Below, in pieces: positions 11,494 through 19,525 of a stretch of DNA of 64,000 nucleotides; the stretch's first letter is position 1; each line of letters opens with the position of its first letter. The stretch spans positions 2,123,501-2,187,500 of the forward strand of contig NZ_UFSM01000001.1 of NCBI RefSeq assembly GCF_900445235.1, in the 5' to 3' direction. The notes beneath the pieces were generated by a model, which was given only the letters and a program-made list of their open reading frames with translations, made no database searches and was not told the origin of the DNA. The DNA is from Aminobacter aminovorans (lineage in GTDB: Bacteria > Pseudomonadota > Alphaproteobacteria > Rhizobiales > Rhizobiaceae). The position numbers were made by a program, and so were the translations under genes.

Positions 11494-11960
11494 TGAGCTG
11501 CCTCGCGGGTCAGGAACATACAGGTGTTGACCAGTTCGAAGACGGGCTCACCCTTCTGGTTGACCAGTTCGGCGCGCCAGCTGACGAAGCCGAGCCCAGG
11601 CTTGGAGCGCGACAGGCGGCTGGACAGGATGGTCAGCTTGCCACCCAGCACGTCGCCGGCCAGCACCGGCTTTTTCCACTTGGCGTAGTCGATGCCTGGC
11701 GCGCCTTGCGAGGTCGAGTCGAGCAGCAGGGCATCGCACAGCATGCGCATGAACATCGAGCAGGTGTGCCAGCCAGATGCCGACAGCCCACCGAGAATGC
11801 TCGCCTTGCCGGCCTCCTCATCGAGGTGGAAGGGCTGGGCATCGAATTCCGAGGCGAATTCGATGATCTCCTCGGCGACTACGACCTTGGAACCGAGGTC
11901 GATGACGACGCCCTCGGCGAGTTCCTCATATGCCCATGTCTTGCTGCTGCTCATCGGCAA
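11490..11960 (-). CDS. MaoC-family hot-dog protein (first of pair)
   Basis: A 156-residue paralogue of the downstream gene with the same FASEFDAQPFHLDEEAG segment (about 33-49) and GLSASGWHT. The C-terminus ends EPVFELVNTCMFLTRE, a common strand pattern in the family. It is first in the two-gene unit. Single-domain MaoC proteins usually dimerise. The pair could serve acyl-CoA metabolism, but nothing nearby points to one pathway. Confidence 0.85.
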   Translation of the reverse strand: MPMSSSKTWAYEELAEGVVIDLGSKVVVAEEIIEFASEFDAQPFHLDEEAGKASILGGLSASGWHTCSMFMRMLCDALLLDSTSQGAPGIDYAKWKKPVLAGDVLGGKLTILSSRLSRSKPGLGFVSWRAELVNQKGEPVFELVNTCMFLTREAAQ

Positions 11961-12036
11961 TCCTGTTCAAGCTTGTACGATAACCTTGGACCGACCCCGC
12001 GGGTCACGCAAGGCCGGCCACAGGGCAATCGTTGGC

Positions 12037-13011
12037 TCAGAGCCAGCCGCGGCGGCGGAACCACCAGAACGGCAGGATGGCCGATACCACCATCAGCCCG
12101 ATCGCCATGGGATAGCCGAACATCCATTTCAGCTCCGGCATCAGGTCGAAATTCATGCCGTAGATCGAGGCGACCAGCGTCGGCGGCAGGAACACCACTG
12201 CCGCCACCGAGACGATCTTGATGATGCCGTTCTGCTCGATGTTGATCATGCCGAGCGTGGCGTCGAGCAGGAACGTGATCTTCTGCGACAGGAACGAGGC
12301 GTGGTCGGTGAGCGACAGCACGTCGCGCGACAGCGTCTTCACCCGTGCCTTGGCATCCTTGCCGTTCTTGCCCTGGGCCAGTGCATTGGCGAGGAAGCCC
12401 GACAGGCGCTGCAGCGAGGTCAGGCTGTCGCGGATGTTCGACGTCAGCGACTCCTTGCGGCCGAGATCCTTGAGGATCTGCTGAAAGCCCCGGTCGCGGC
12501 TGGAGGCCTTGGTTCCGGTCGGGTTGAAGATGTCTTTCGACAACAGTTCGATATCGCGGGACACGCGCTCCAGCACGTCTGCAAGGCGGTCGACAAGCGC
12601 CTCCAGCAGCCCGACAAGGATCGTTTCGCCCGAGGTGCAGCCGATCGCCGCCTTTTCGGCGCGCAGCGGGAACGCGAGGAACGCCTTCGGTTCGTGATAG
12701 CGGATAGTGACCAGCAAGTTGCGTCGCAACACGAACGTCACCGGCGACATCACAGGGTCGTCACTGTCAGATTGCGACGGCAGCGTGGCGGTCATGAAGT
12801 AGGCGCCGTCCTCGACATAGAGGCGGGACGAGATCTCGATCTCCTCCATTTCCTCGCGCGTCGGAACGCCAACGCCGAGCCACTGCTCGACGTCGGCTTC
12901 TTCCTGCTTGGTCGGATTGAACAGGTCGGCCCAGACAATGCTGTCCTTTTCGGCCGTGATGGAGCCTGCAAGGCGCAGACGATCGTTTTCCACGACGAAT
13001 GCCTTGATCAT
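12037..13011 (-). CDS. CorA-type divalent metal transporter
   Basis: A 324-residue CorA family protein that forms a pentameric channel for Mg2+, possibly Co2+ or Ni2+, in the inner membrane. A large cytosolic N-terminal domain is followed by two C-terminal helices, with the signature YGMN at about residues 284-287 between them. The C-terminus FRRRGWL is basic. No leader regulatory element is recognised upstream. Confidence 0.93.
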   Translation of the reverse strand: MIKAFVVENDRLRLAGSITAEKDSIVWADLFNPTKQEEADVEQWLGVGVPTREEMEEIEISSRLYVEDGAYFMTATLPSQSDSDDPVMSPVTFVLRRNLLVTIRYHEPKAFLAFPLRAEKAAIGCTSGETILVGLLEALVDRLADVLERVSRDIELLSKDIFNPTGTKASSRDRGFQQILKDLGRKESLTSNIRDSLTSLQRLSGFLANALAQGKNGKDAKARVKTLSRDVLSLTDHASFLSQKITFLLDATLGMINIEQNGIIKIVSVAAVVFLPPTLVASIYGMNFDLMPELKWMFGYPMAIGLMVVSAILPFWWFRRRGWL

Positions 13012-13176
13012 CGTCGGTCTCCCATATTGGAGCTGATATCGTGCCCGATCTTGGGCGGGGTTATAGGATTGCGCCGCAGGATCACGAATGGCCGGGCAAG
13101 CGCCTAGGCGCGATAGACCTGCGCGCCTGCGACGTCAAGTTGCAAATCGATAAGGTGATGCCGGGCCGGCAGCCGC

Positions 13177-13983
13177 TCAGAAGAACTCGTCGAGCAACTG
13201 GTAGTAGGACAGCTTGGCCGCGTCCGCCTCGGGCAGGCCGTAGAGCGCGAGGAAAGGTTCGATCCACTCTTCGCCGAGATTGAAGTGGATGCTCCAGCAG
13301 GCAAGCGCGAGGTCCTGGTGCAGGTCGGCAACACCAAGCCGGCTGCAATCGACAAAGCCGGTGAAGCGGCCGCCATCGGCCACGAAATTCGGCATCGAGG
13401 CGTCGCCATGTGTCACGACGAGGGTCTCGGATGCCGGCCGTCGCGCCAGAAGCTCGCCGAACACCTGCTGTGCGGTCTGGCCGAGCCGTTCATCGTCGAA
13501 ATCGTATTCATCGACCTCGCCGGCCTCGGCGCGGGCCTTGGCGACGGCGATGCGTTGCCCGAGGCGGTGATCGAACGGGCAGGTGGCGACGTCGAGTGCA
13601 TGCAACCGTCGCAGCGCGTCGGCCATGATGGCGATGGCCTTGTCGGGCGCCATTTCTTGCGAAACGAGATCCCGTCCGGCAACTGCAGTCATCAACAGCC
13701 AGTGGTGACCGGCATGCGTTTCGAAGACGAAGACCTCAGGGCAGGGAATGCCCTGGTTGCCCAGCCAGCGCAGTCGGGCCACCTCGTCAGGCAACTCGGC
13801 GAATTTGCCTGACAGCTCGGTCTTGAGGAACAGCACAGGCTTGCCGTTGGCCGTCAGCTTGAACACCCCGGCATCCGAATGACCGATTGTCTGCCGGTCC
13901 CAGCTGTAGCCCGCCAGGGCTTCACGCAGCGACGCGGGAATATCCATCTCGGAATGTGCGTGCTGTTTCATCCAGTCCCTCAA
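13177..13983 (-). CDS. APH(3')-type aminoglycoside O-phosphotransferase homologue
   Basis: A 268-residue kinase of the APH family. The Brenner motif VVTHGDASMPN and the metal loop GFVDCSRLGVADLHQDLAL match the APH(3')-II pattern, as does the C-terminal LLDEFF. A lysine in the ATP site (LFLKTEL) is also present. Known APH(3') enzymes phosphorylate the 3'-hydroxyl of kanamycin or neomycin. It stands alone among housekeeping genes with no mobile-element traces, so it looks intrinsic. Whether it gives resistance cannot be told from sequence. The start could be at 13983 or at the fifth codon. Confidence 0.85.
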   Translation of the reverse strand: MRDWMKQHAHSEMDIPASLREALAGYSWDRQTIGHSDAGVFKLTANGKPVLFLKTELSGKFAELPDEVARLRWLGNQGIPCPEVFVFETHAGHHWLLMTAVAGRDLVSQEMAPDKAIAIMADALRRLHALDVATCPFDHRLGQRIAVAKARAEAGEVDEYDFDDERLGQTAQQVFGELLARRPASETLVVTHGDASMPNFVADGGRFTGFVDCSRLGVADLHQDLALACWSIHFNLGEEWIEPFLALYGLPEADAAKLSYYQLLDEFF

Positions 13984-14127
13984 AGCGGTCGCTTTTGGCG
14001 CGGGGTAGCATCACTGTCGTCCCTCGTGGGGGCCAGATAGGTATTCGAAGTTGGGCCGTCGAGAACAATCCGGTTGATCGTGCGTAAGTCGGTCGACGTT
14101 TCGTGTGCTGGATTTAGCTGCATGAAC

Positions 14128-14152
14128 AAAAAAGGCCGGGGTGACCCCGACC
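14128..14152 (-). terminator. Orphan intrinsic terminator, minus strand
   Basis: On the minus strand the stem GGTCGGGG/CCCCGGCC has a three-base loop and is followed by TTTTTT. A related but weaker module with TTTTTGTCCATGCAGC after its stem lies at 14263-14300; here the T-run is followed by the similar GTTCATGCAGC. This suggests a local duplication. Confidence 0.55.
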
Positions 14153-14226
14153 TTTCTCTAGCGTCTCAACATCCAGTGCCAGTACATCCGTGGTCAAAGC
14201 TGGAGACGATCTGCAAAACTCCAGGC
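14128..14226 (-). ncRNA. Candidate small RNA
   Basis: Between ychF and the aph gene lies a minus-strand stretch with a 5' stem CTGGAG/CTCCAG followed about 70 bases later by a strong terminator hairpin with a T6 run. No gene on this strand needs that terminator, because ychF has its own at 14324-14346. No protein frame is convincing. The 5' end is a guess from the first stem. I cannot assign it to a named rhizobial sRNA family. Confidence 0.35.
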
Positions 14227-14242
14227 AACCGTAGCCAGGCTT

Positions 14243-14260
14243 GGTTAGCAAAAGGTTAAC
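14243..14260. promoter_or_regulatory. CtrA-like binding site
   Basis: On the plus strand GGTTAG-CAAAAGG-TTAAC differs by one base from the TTAA-N7-TTAAC CtrA pattern of alphaproteobacteria. It lies 20-30 bases upstream of the candidate small RNA. Pattern match only. Confidence 0.3.
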
Positions 14261-14323
14261 GCTGCATGGACAAAAAGCCGGACTCGCCAAGGCCGGGCGA
14301 CCGACTGGCTCATTCCCAAAAGA

Positions 14324-14346
14324 AAAGCCCCGCGGAGCGGGGCTTT
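14324..14346 (-). terminator. Intrinsic terminator of ychF
   Basis: A perfect ten-base stem AAAGCCCCGC/GCGGGGCTTT with a GGA loop is followed on the minus strand by TTTTCTTTT. It lies 29 bases after the ychF stop. Confidence 0.85.
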
Positions 14347-14374
14347 CGTACGCGGGCATGATGGTGCCAAGCGA

Positions 14375-15478
14375 TCAGGTGTTGAACTTGAACAGCATCA
14401 CGTCGCCGTCCTGGACGACATATTCCTTGCCTTCGTCGCGTGCCTTGCCGGCTTCCTTGGCCGGGACTTCGCCGCCAAGGGTGACGAAGTCGTTGAAGGC
14501 GATGGTCTGGGCGCGGATGAAGCCGCGTTCGAAGTCGGTGTGGATGACACCGGCAGCCTGGGGTGCCTTGGCGCCCTTGTGCACGGTCCAGGCCCGCGTC
14601 TCCTTCGGGCCCACGGTGAAGTAGGTGATCAGGTGCAGGAGCTCATAGCCGGCGCGGATGAGCTTATCGAGGCCCGGCTCGTCGAGGCCGAGATCGGCGA
14701 GGAATTCCTGCGCCTCTTCGTCGGGCAGCTGTGCCACTTCGGCTTCGATCGCAGCGGAGATGACAACAACGCCGGCGCCCTGTGCCTCGGCCATCTTCTG
14801 GACGGCCCGAGTGTGCTCATTGCCGGTGGCAGCGTCGCTTTCGGCGACGTTGCAGACATAGAGCACCGGATGCGAGGTCAGAAGGTTGAGGCCCTGCAGG
14901 ATCTCGAGATCCTCGGCAGCAATGCCCTTGAGCAGCAGGCGTGCCGGCTTGCCGTCCTGCAGCAGCGCCAAGGCCTGCTCCATCATCGGCAGGATCGTCG
15001 TCGCTTCCTTGTCCTTGCTGGCCGCGCGCTTGCGGAACTGCACGATGCGGCGCTCGAGGCTTTCGAGATCGGCGAGCATCAACTCGGTCTCGACAGTCTC
15101 GGCGTCGGCGACGGGATCGATGCGCCCTTCGACATGGGTGATGTCGTCGTCTTCGAAGCAGCGCAGGACGTGCACGATGGCGTCGACTTCACGGATGTTG
15201 GCGAGGAACTGGTTGCCCAAGCCTTCACCCTTCGAGGCGCCGCGCACCAGGCCGGCAATGTCGACGAAGGAGATGCGGGTCGGAATGATCTCTTTCGACT
15301 TGGCGATGTTGGCCAGTTGCTTGAGGCGCGGATCGGGAACCGCGACCTCGCCGGTGTTCGGCTCGATGGTGCAGAACGGATAGTTCGCCGCCTGTGCGGC
15401 GGCTGTGCGCGTAAGCGCGTTGAAAAGCGTCGATTTGCCAACGTTGGGCAGGCCGACGATGCCGCATTTGAAACCCAT
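14375..15478 (-). CDS. ychF: Redox-regulated ATPase YchF
   Basis: A 367-residue OBG-family P-loop protein. Walker A is GLPNVGKST near residue 8, the switch region has DIAGLVRGASKGEGLGNQFL, and the C-terminal TGS-like domain ends DGDVMLFKFNT. The G4 motif is replaced by NVAESDA, as expected for the YchF group that prefers ATP over GTP. It binds the ribosome and is linked to oxidative stress responses. Length is normal. Confidence 0.95.
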   Translation of the reverse strand: MGFKCGIVGLPNVGKSTLFNALTRTAAAQAANYPFCTIEPNTGEVAVPDPRLKQLANIAKSKEIIPTRISFVDIAGLVRGASKGEGLGNQFLANIREVDAIVHVLRCFEDDDITHVEGRIDPVADAETVETELMLADLESLERRIVQFRKRAASKDKEATTILPMMEQALALLQDGKPARLLLKGIAAEDLEILQGLNLLTSHPVLYVCNVAESDAATGNEHTRAVQKMAEAQGAGVVVISAAIEAEVAQLPDEEAQEFLADLGLDEPGLDKLIRAGYELLHLITYFTVGPKETRAWTVHKGAKAPQAAGVIHTDFERGFIRAQTIAFNDFVTLGGEVPAKEAGKARDEGKEYVVQDGDVMLFKFNT

Positions 15479-15552
15479 GGTCTTCTGGTCCTATCGGGAA
15501 ATCGGAATTTGCTGAGGGCTATGGGCGATAGGGCCTAAGATCGTCAAGTCTT

Positions 15553-16095
15553 TCAGCGTCGCACGCGGTACTGCGCATGCACTGCACCGTTGGCCAAGGG
15601 CTTGGCAAAGGCGAGATCGAGCCAGCGATCGGCCTGTTTGCCGCCGAAAGCCTGCAGGCCCGAGCCGAGGATTATGGGGATGGTGCCGATCTCGATCGTG
15701 TCGAGCAGGCCGGCATCCATGAACTGGCGGGTCAGGTCGCCGCCGCCAAGCAGCCAGATGCGGCCTTTGGCGCTCCGCGCGCGAAGATTGGCAAGCATTT
15801 CCGCTGGCGTGCAGGCCATGGCCTCTGCGTTCTCGGGCAGATTGTCGAGCGGGCGCGAGGTGGCAACGAGGCAAGGGTATTTGGCGTAGGCCCATTCGGG
15901 TTCACGGCGGACGACATCATAAGTGGCGCGGCCCATGACGATGCCGCTCAGTGACGCCATGAAGCCGGAAAAGTCGTAATCGTCATCAGGTGGAAAGTTG
16001 TCGAGCCAGTCGAACGTGCCGTCCTCGCGGGCAATGAAGCCGTCAAGCGACATCGCGAACATGTAGATGACGTCGTCAATGCCTGTTGTCGCCAT
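15553..16095 (-). CDS. Dihydrofolate reductase-like (RibD C-terminal fold) protein
   Basis: A 180-residue protein of the RibD C-terminal/DHFR-like fold. It shows the start pattern FAMSLDGFIAREDG, the conserved MGRATYD near residue 67 and the nucleotide-loop GGGDLTRQFMDAGLLD near 125-140. Relatives include YwjB and YyaP. The true substrate is unknown and it is unlikely to be the cell's main DHFR. The start is placed at 16095 because GGGAG sits six bases upstream; a longer frame to 16131 lacks one. Confidence 0.82.
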   Translation of the reverse strand: MATTGIDDVIYMFAMSLDGFIAREDGTFDWLDNFPPDDDYDFSGFMASLSGIVMGRATYDVVRREPEWAYAKYPCLVATSRPLDNLPENAEAMACTPAEMLANLRARSAKGRIWLLGGGDLTRQFMDAGLLDTIEIGTIPIILGSGLQAFGGKQADRWLDLAFAKPLANGAVHAQYRVRR

Positions 16096-16189
16096 GATCC
16101 GCTCCCTGTTGTCAGGGACGGGTTCTATCATTGCGGCTGGTCGCCTTGTGTCAGGAGACTTTCAATGGCCGGGCGAATCCGGTGGCCCC

Positions 16190-16927
16190 TCAGTCCTTGC
16201 CGAGCAGCTTCTTCAGCATCGCGGCCATCGGGCCGGTCTCGGGAAGCTTGACCACAGGCTGGTTCGGGCGGGCCTGGCGGATGTGGCTCTGGGCCTTCGG
16301 CGCCTGCGGCTTGGGGGCCTTAGGCGGCGGGGCGTCGTTCGCGCCGGTCGGCTGGAGCTTGTCGCGCAGGCCGACGGTGACCTTGTTCATGAAACCGTTG
16401 TCGTCGCCCTTGGTCAGCAAATCGGCGCTGTCGGACATCAGGTCGAGTAGAACGTCGAGCCACTCCTTGTCAGCCTTGGCGAAATCACCCAGCACGTGAC
16501 CGTGGACCATTTCCTTGACGCCGGGATGGCCGATGCCGATGCGGACACGGCGATAGTCTCTGGCGATGTGCTGGTCGATGGAGCGGATGCCGTTGTGGCC
16601 GCCGGCGCCGCCGCCGACCTTGACCCGTACCTTGCCGGCGACGAGGTCGAGCTCGTCATAAAAGACAGTGAGATCGGCCGGGACGAGCTTGTAGAAGCGC
16701 ATGGCCTCGCCGACCGACTGGCCGGACAGGTTCATGAAGGTCTGCGGCTTGAGAAGGATGACCTTCTCGCCGCCGATGTTGCCTTCAGCGATCAAACCCT
16801 TGAACTTCTTCGTCCAGGGCGAAAACGAATGGCGGCGGGCAATTGCGTCCGCCGCCATGAAGCCGACATTGTGCCGGTTGTTCTGATATTGCGTACCCGG
16901 ATTGCCGAGACCTGCAAAGAGCAGCAT
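16190..16927 (-). CDS. pth: Peptidyl-tRNA hydrolase
   Basis: A 245-residue enzyme that frees tRNAs from aborted peptidyl-tRNA. The N-terminus [21 protein letters not shown] contains the catalytic His and its neighbours; FMNLSG and GGAGGHNGI are also family motifs. Beyond about residue 190 it has a Pro/Lys/Ala-rich tail ending in a short helix, an extension common in rhizobial Pth. GGAGG precedes the ATG. It lies 27 bases downstream of rplY, as is usual, so the two form an operon. Confidence 0.95.
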   Translation of the reverse strand: MLLFAGLGNPGTQYQNNRHNVGFMAADAIARRHSFSPWTKKFKGLIAEGNIGGEKVILLKPQTFMNLSGQSVGEAMRFYKLVPADLTVFYDELDLVAGKVRVKVGGGAGGHNGIRSIDQHIARDYRRVRIGIGHPGVKEMVHGHVLGDFAKADKEWLDVLLDLMSDSADLLTKGDDNGFMNKVTVGLRDKLQPTGANDAPPPKAPKPQAPKAQSHIRQARPNQPVVKLPETGPMAAMLKKLLGKD

Positions 16928-16954
16928 GTTTCGGGGCCTCCGGGTATGCGCCGA

Positions 16955-17566
16955 TTATGCCTCTGGGGCAGCCTCGGTTGCGCCTTCTTCCGACTTCGAT
17001 GCCGAGGTGCCGGCGATCGTTGCGATGGTGAAATCGCGGTCAGAGATGACGGGCTTCACGCCCTTCGGCAGCTTGACGGCCGAGATGTGGATCGAATCGC
17101 CGATGTCGGTGCCGTCGAGGTCGACGGTGATGAACTCGGGGATCGCGTTGGCCGGGCAGTGGAACTCGACTTCGTGACGGACGATGTTCAGCGTGCCGCC
17201 GCGCTTGATGCCGGGCGACTTCTCTTCATTGATGAAGTGAACCGGAACCTGGACGTTGACTTCGGTGTTTGCGCCAACGCGCAGGAAGTCGACGTGCATC
17301 GGGAAGTCGCGGACCGGGTCGAGCTGGTAGTCCTTGGGCAGAACCTGGATCTTCTTGCCGCCGACGTCGATCGTGGCGACCGTGGTCAGGAAGCCGCCGC
17401 CATGGATCTTGTAGAAGATGTCCTTGTAGGACAGGGCGATCGCCAGGGGAGGCTGCTTGTCGCCGTAAATGACTGCAGGCACTTTACCGTTGCGACGAAC
17501 TTCACGGGCGGACCCCTTACCGACCAGTTCGCGTGCTTCGGCCTTGAGCTCGTATGTTTCGCTCAT
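16955..17566 (-). CDS. rplY: 50S ribosomal protein L25/general stress protein Ctc
   Basis: A 203-residue long-type L25 that binds 5S rRNA. The N-terminal L25 domain (about 1-95, with [20 protein letters not shown] and IYGDKQPP) is followed by the CTC-type beta domain and an acidic/Ala tail. ATG 17566 has AAAGGAAA upstream; the open frame to 17671 adds sequence without family character. First gene of the rplY-pth operon. Confidence 0.95.
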   Translation of the reverse strand: MSETYELKAEARELVGKGSAREVRRNGKVPAVIYGDKQPPLAIALSYKDIFYKIHGGGFLTTVATIDVGGKKIQVLPKDYQLDPVRDFPMHVDFLRVGANTEVNVQVPVHFINEEKSPGIKRGGTLNIVRHEVEFHCPANAIPEFITVDLDGTDIGDSIHISAVKLPKGVKPVISDRDFTIATIAGTSASKSEEGATEAAPEA

Positions 17567-17632
17567 GGCATTTCCTTTCGGTTGTATGGAGCGCCTACGG
17601 TGGGCATGAAGCCTGATCCGTAAACGTCGAAA

Positions 17633-17650
17633 GCCGCCGGGTGAGGCGGC
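17633..17650 (-). promoter_or_regulatory. Hairpin in the rplY leader
   Basis: A six-base perfect stem GCCGCC/GGCGGC with a six-base loop lies 67-84 bases upstream of the rplY start. On the minus strand it is followed by TTTCG. It could be a leader attenuator or the end of an upstream transcript; no minus-strand gene is seen upstream. Confidence 0.3.
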
Positions 17651-17834
17651 CTTCCGCCGCGTTGCCTCCAAGGGTGTCTACGCGGGTGGCGGGTCTATAT
17701 CGGAAGGTGGCAAAAAGTGCAACCGCCGCGCCGTTTTTCGGCTGGCTCGCCGTTGATACAGCTGTGGCTGCTCGCACTGATGCTGCCGAGCCTGTATCAG
17801 GCCGGGCTCAACTGATGAAGCCGGCAAGTCAGAC

Positions 17835-18599
17835 ATGTACGAAATTCTCCCCCTCCAGCTTTCGACCGCCACCATCGTGGTGCTGGTCGTTGCCGCTTTC
17901 GTCGCCGGCTGCGCGCGCGGTTTCTCGGGTTTTGGCGGGGCGCTGATCTTCGTGCCGGTGGCAAGCGCGCTGATCGGCGCCAAGCTTGCCGTGCCGCTGC
18001 TGCTGATCGTCGACCTGGTGCTGACACCGGGGCTGATCCCCAAGGCCTGGCGCAGTGCCGACCGCGCCAATGTCGGCGTGATGGCGCTGGGGGCGACGAT
18101 CGGCGTGCCCAGCGGCACCTACCTGCTGACTCATGTCGACGGCGTCATGATCCGCTGGGCGATCGTCGCGATCGTTGCCGGACTGCTGGCGCTTCTGATG
18201 TCTGGCTGGCGTTATCACGGTCGCCCGCACGCCTCGCTGACGGCGGCCGTTGGCGTGACCTCCGGGTTGTTTTCGGGCGCCGCCCAGGTCGGCGGTCCGC
18301 CTGTCGTCGCCTATTGGCTCGGCGGGGCGATCCCTCCACTGACGGTGCGGGCCAACATCGTGCTCTATTTCGCCATTTCGAGCGTGCTGTCGATCACCAG
18401 CTACCTGGTGGCCGGCCTGCTGACCTGGGAGACCGTAGGGCTGTCGCTGACGATCGGGCCGACCTTCGCGATCGGCCTCTATATCGGCTCGCGCCTGTTC
18501 AGCCGCGCCAACGAGGCGACCTTCCGGCGCATCTGCTACGGTCTGATCGCGACGGCGGCGATCATCGGCCTGCCGGCACTTGACGGCGTGCTCCGATGA
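17835..18599 (+). CDS. TauE/SafE (TSUP) family permease
   Basis: A 254-residue inner-membrane protein with seven to eight hydrophobic segments and the family pattern GFSGFGGAL near residues 29-38, repeated in degenerate form as SGLFSGAAQVGGPPV near 139-153. TSUP proteins move sulfite, sulfoacetate, thiosulfate or other anions. It lies 113 bases upstream of the rhodanese-ChrB/ChrA pair on the same strand, so a link to oxyanion or sulfur handling is plausible but inferred. The ribosome site is weak. Confidence 0.85.
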   Translation: MYEILPLQLSTATIVVLVVAAFVAGCARGFSGFGGALIFVPVASALIGAKLAVPLLLIVDLVLTPGLIPKAWRSADRANVGVMALGATIGVPSGTYLLTHVDGVMIRWAIVAIVAGLLALLMSGWRYHGRPHASLTAAVGVTSGLFSGAAQVGGPPVVAYWLGGAIPPLTVRANIVLYFAISSVLSITSYLVAGLLTWETVGLSLTIGPTFAIGLYIGSRLFSRANEATFRRICYGLIATAAIIGLPALDGVLR

Positions 18600-18711
18600 T
18601 TGAACCGGTCGGCGCTTTCAAATAGACTTCACATATCGGGGGCATGGTGGACTCCCCGTGAGGCCCGGTGGCCCAAGTTCCGCCTTCGCTCACCTTGTGC
18701 GGAGGAAAACC

Positions 18712-19524
18712 ATGCCCAGGATGATTACATCCCAAAATCTACTGCCACTGGTCGGTACCGATCGTTGCCCGCTGATCATCGACGCGCGCAGGGCCGAAGC
18801 CTTTGCGGCGTCGCCGATACGTATCGCCGGCAGCCTCTGGCGCCATCACATGAAGACAGACGAATGGCTGCCACAATTGCCGACGGGACGCGAACTGGTC
18901 GTCTATTGCTCCCATGGCCACAATGTCAGCGAGATCGCCGCAGCTCGTCTGACCGCTGCCGGCGCCTCAGTTTCGATGCTCGAAGGCGGCATCGACGCGT
19001 GGATTGCGACCGGTGGGCCGCTCGTTGCCCGCTATGCGCCCGGACTTGATCCCGGATTGCCGGCATCAAGCGTTTGGGTGACGCGGTCGCGGCCCAAAGT
19101 CGACCGCATCGCCTGTCCCTGGTTGATCAGGCGTTTCATCGACCCGCTGGCGACCTTCCATTTCGTCTCGGCCGAATGGGCCAAGGACGTCTCCGACGAG
19201 ATCGGCGCCATCCCATACGACATCAAGGACGTGCATTATTCGCATCGTGGCGAGGAGTGCACCTTCGACACGCTGATGTCGGAATTTGGGCTGACCGATC
19301 CGGCGCTTCTGCATCTTGCCCGCATCGTACGCGGCGCTGACACAGCTCGGCTCGACCTGGAGCAGCAAGCGGCGGGATTGCTTGCCATGTCGCTCGGCCT
19401 GTCGGCGATCGAGGAAGACGACCTCGCGCAACTGGAAAAGGGCATGACGATCTACGACGCGTTGTATGGCTGGTGCCGTTACGCTACGTCGGAGACCCAC
19501 AACTGGCCGGCAAAGGCGATCTGA
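18712..19524 (+). CDS. Rhodanese-ChrB fusion protein
   Basis: A 270-residue cytosolic protein in two parts. Residues 1-115 form a rhodanese domain with the active-site loop YCSHGHN (Cys near residue 65). Residues 118-270 match the ChrB C-terminal domain, with RPKVDRIACPWLIRRFIDP at its start and YDALYGWCRY at the end. ChrB-type domains accompany chromate exporters; the rhodanese part would handle sulfane sulfur or metal oxyanions. GGAGGAAAA precedes the ATG. Its stop is one base before chrA, so the two are coupled. Confidence 0.88.
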   Translation: MPRMITSQNLLPLVGTDRCPLIIDARRAEAFAASPIRIAGSLWRHHMKTDEWLPQLPTGRELVVYCSHGHNVSEIAAARLTAAGASVSMLEGGIDAWIATGGPLVARYAPGLDPGLPASSVWVTRSRPKVDRIACPWLIRRFIDPLATFHFVSAEWAKDVSDEIGAIPYDIKDVHYSHRGEECTFDTLMSEFGLTDPALLHLARIVRGADTARLDLEQQAAGLLAMSLGLSAIEEDDLAQLEKGMTIYDALYGWCRYATSETHNWPAKAI

Positions 19525-19525
19525 C

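Noticed and set aside
12037..13107. Plus-strand frame opposite corA (part of a 471-codon frame)
   Set aside because: Shadow of corA; the opposite strand has the complete CorA motif set.
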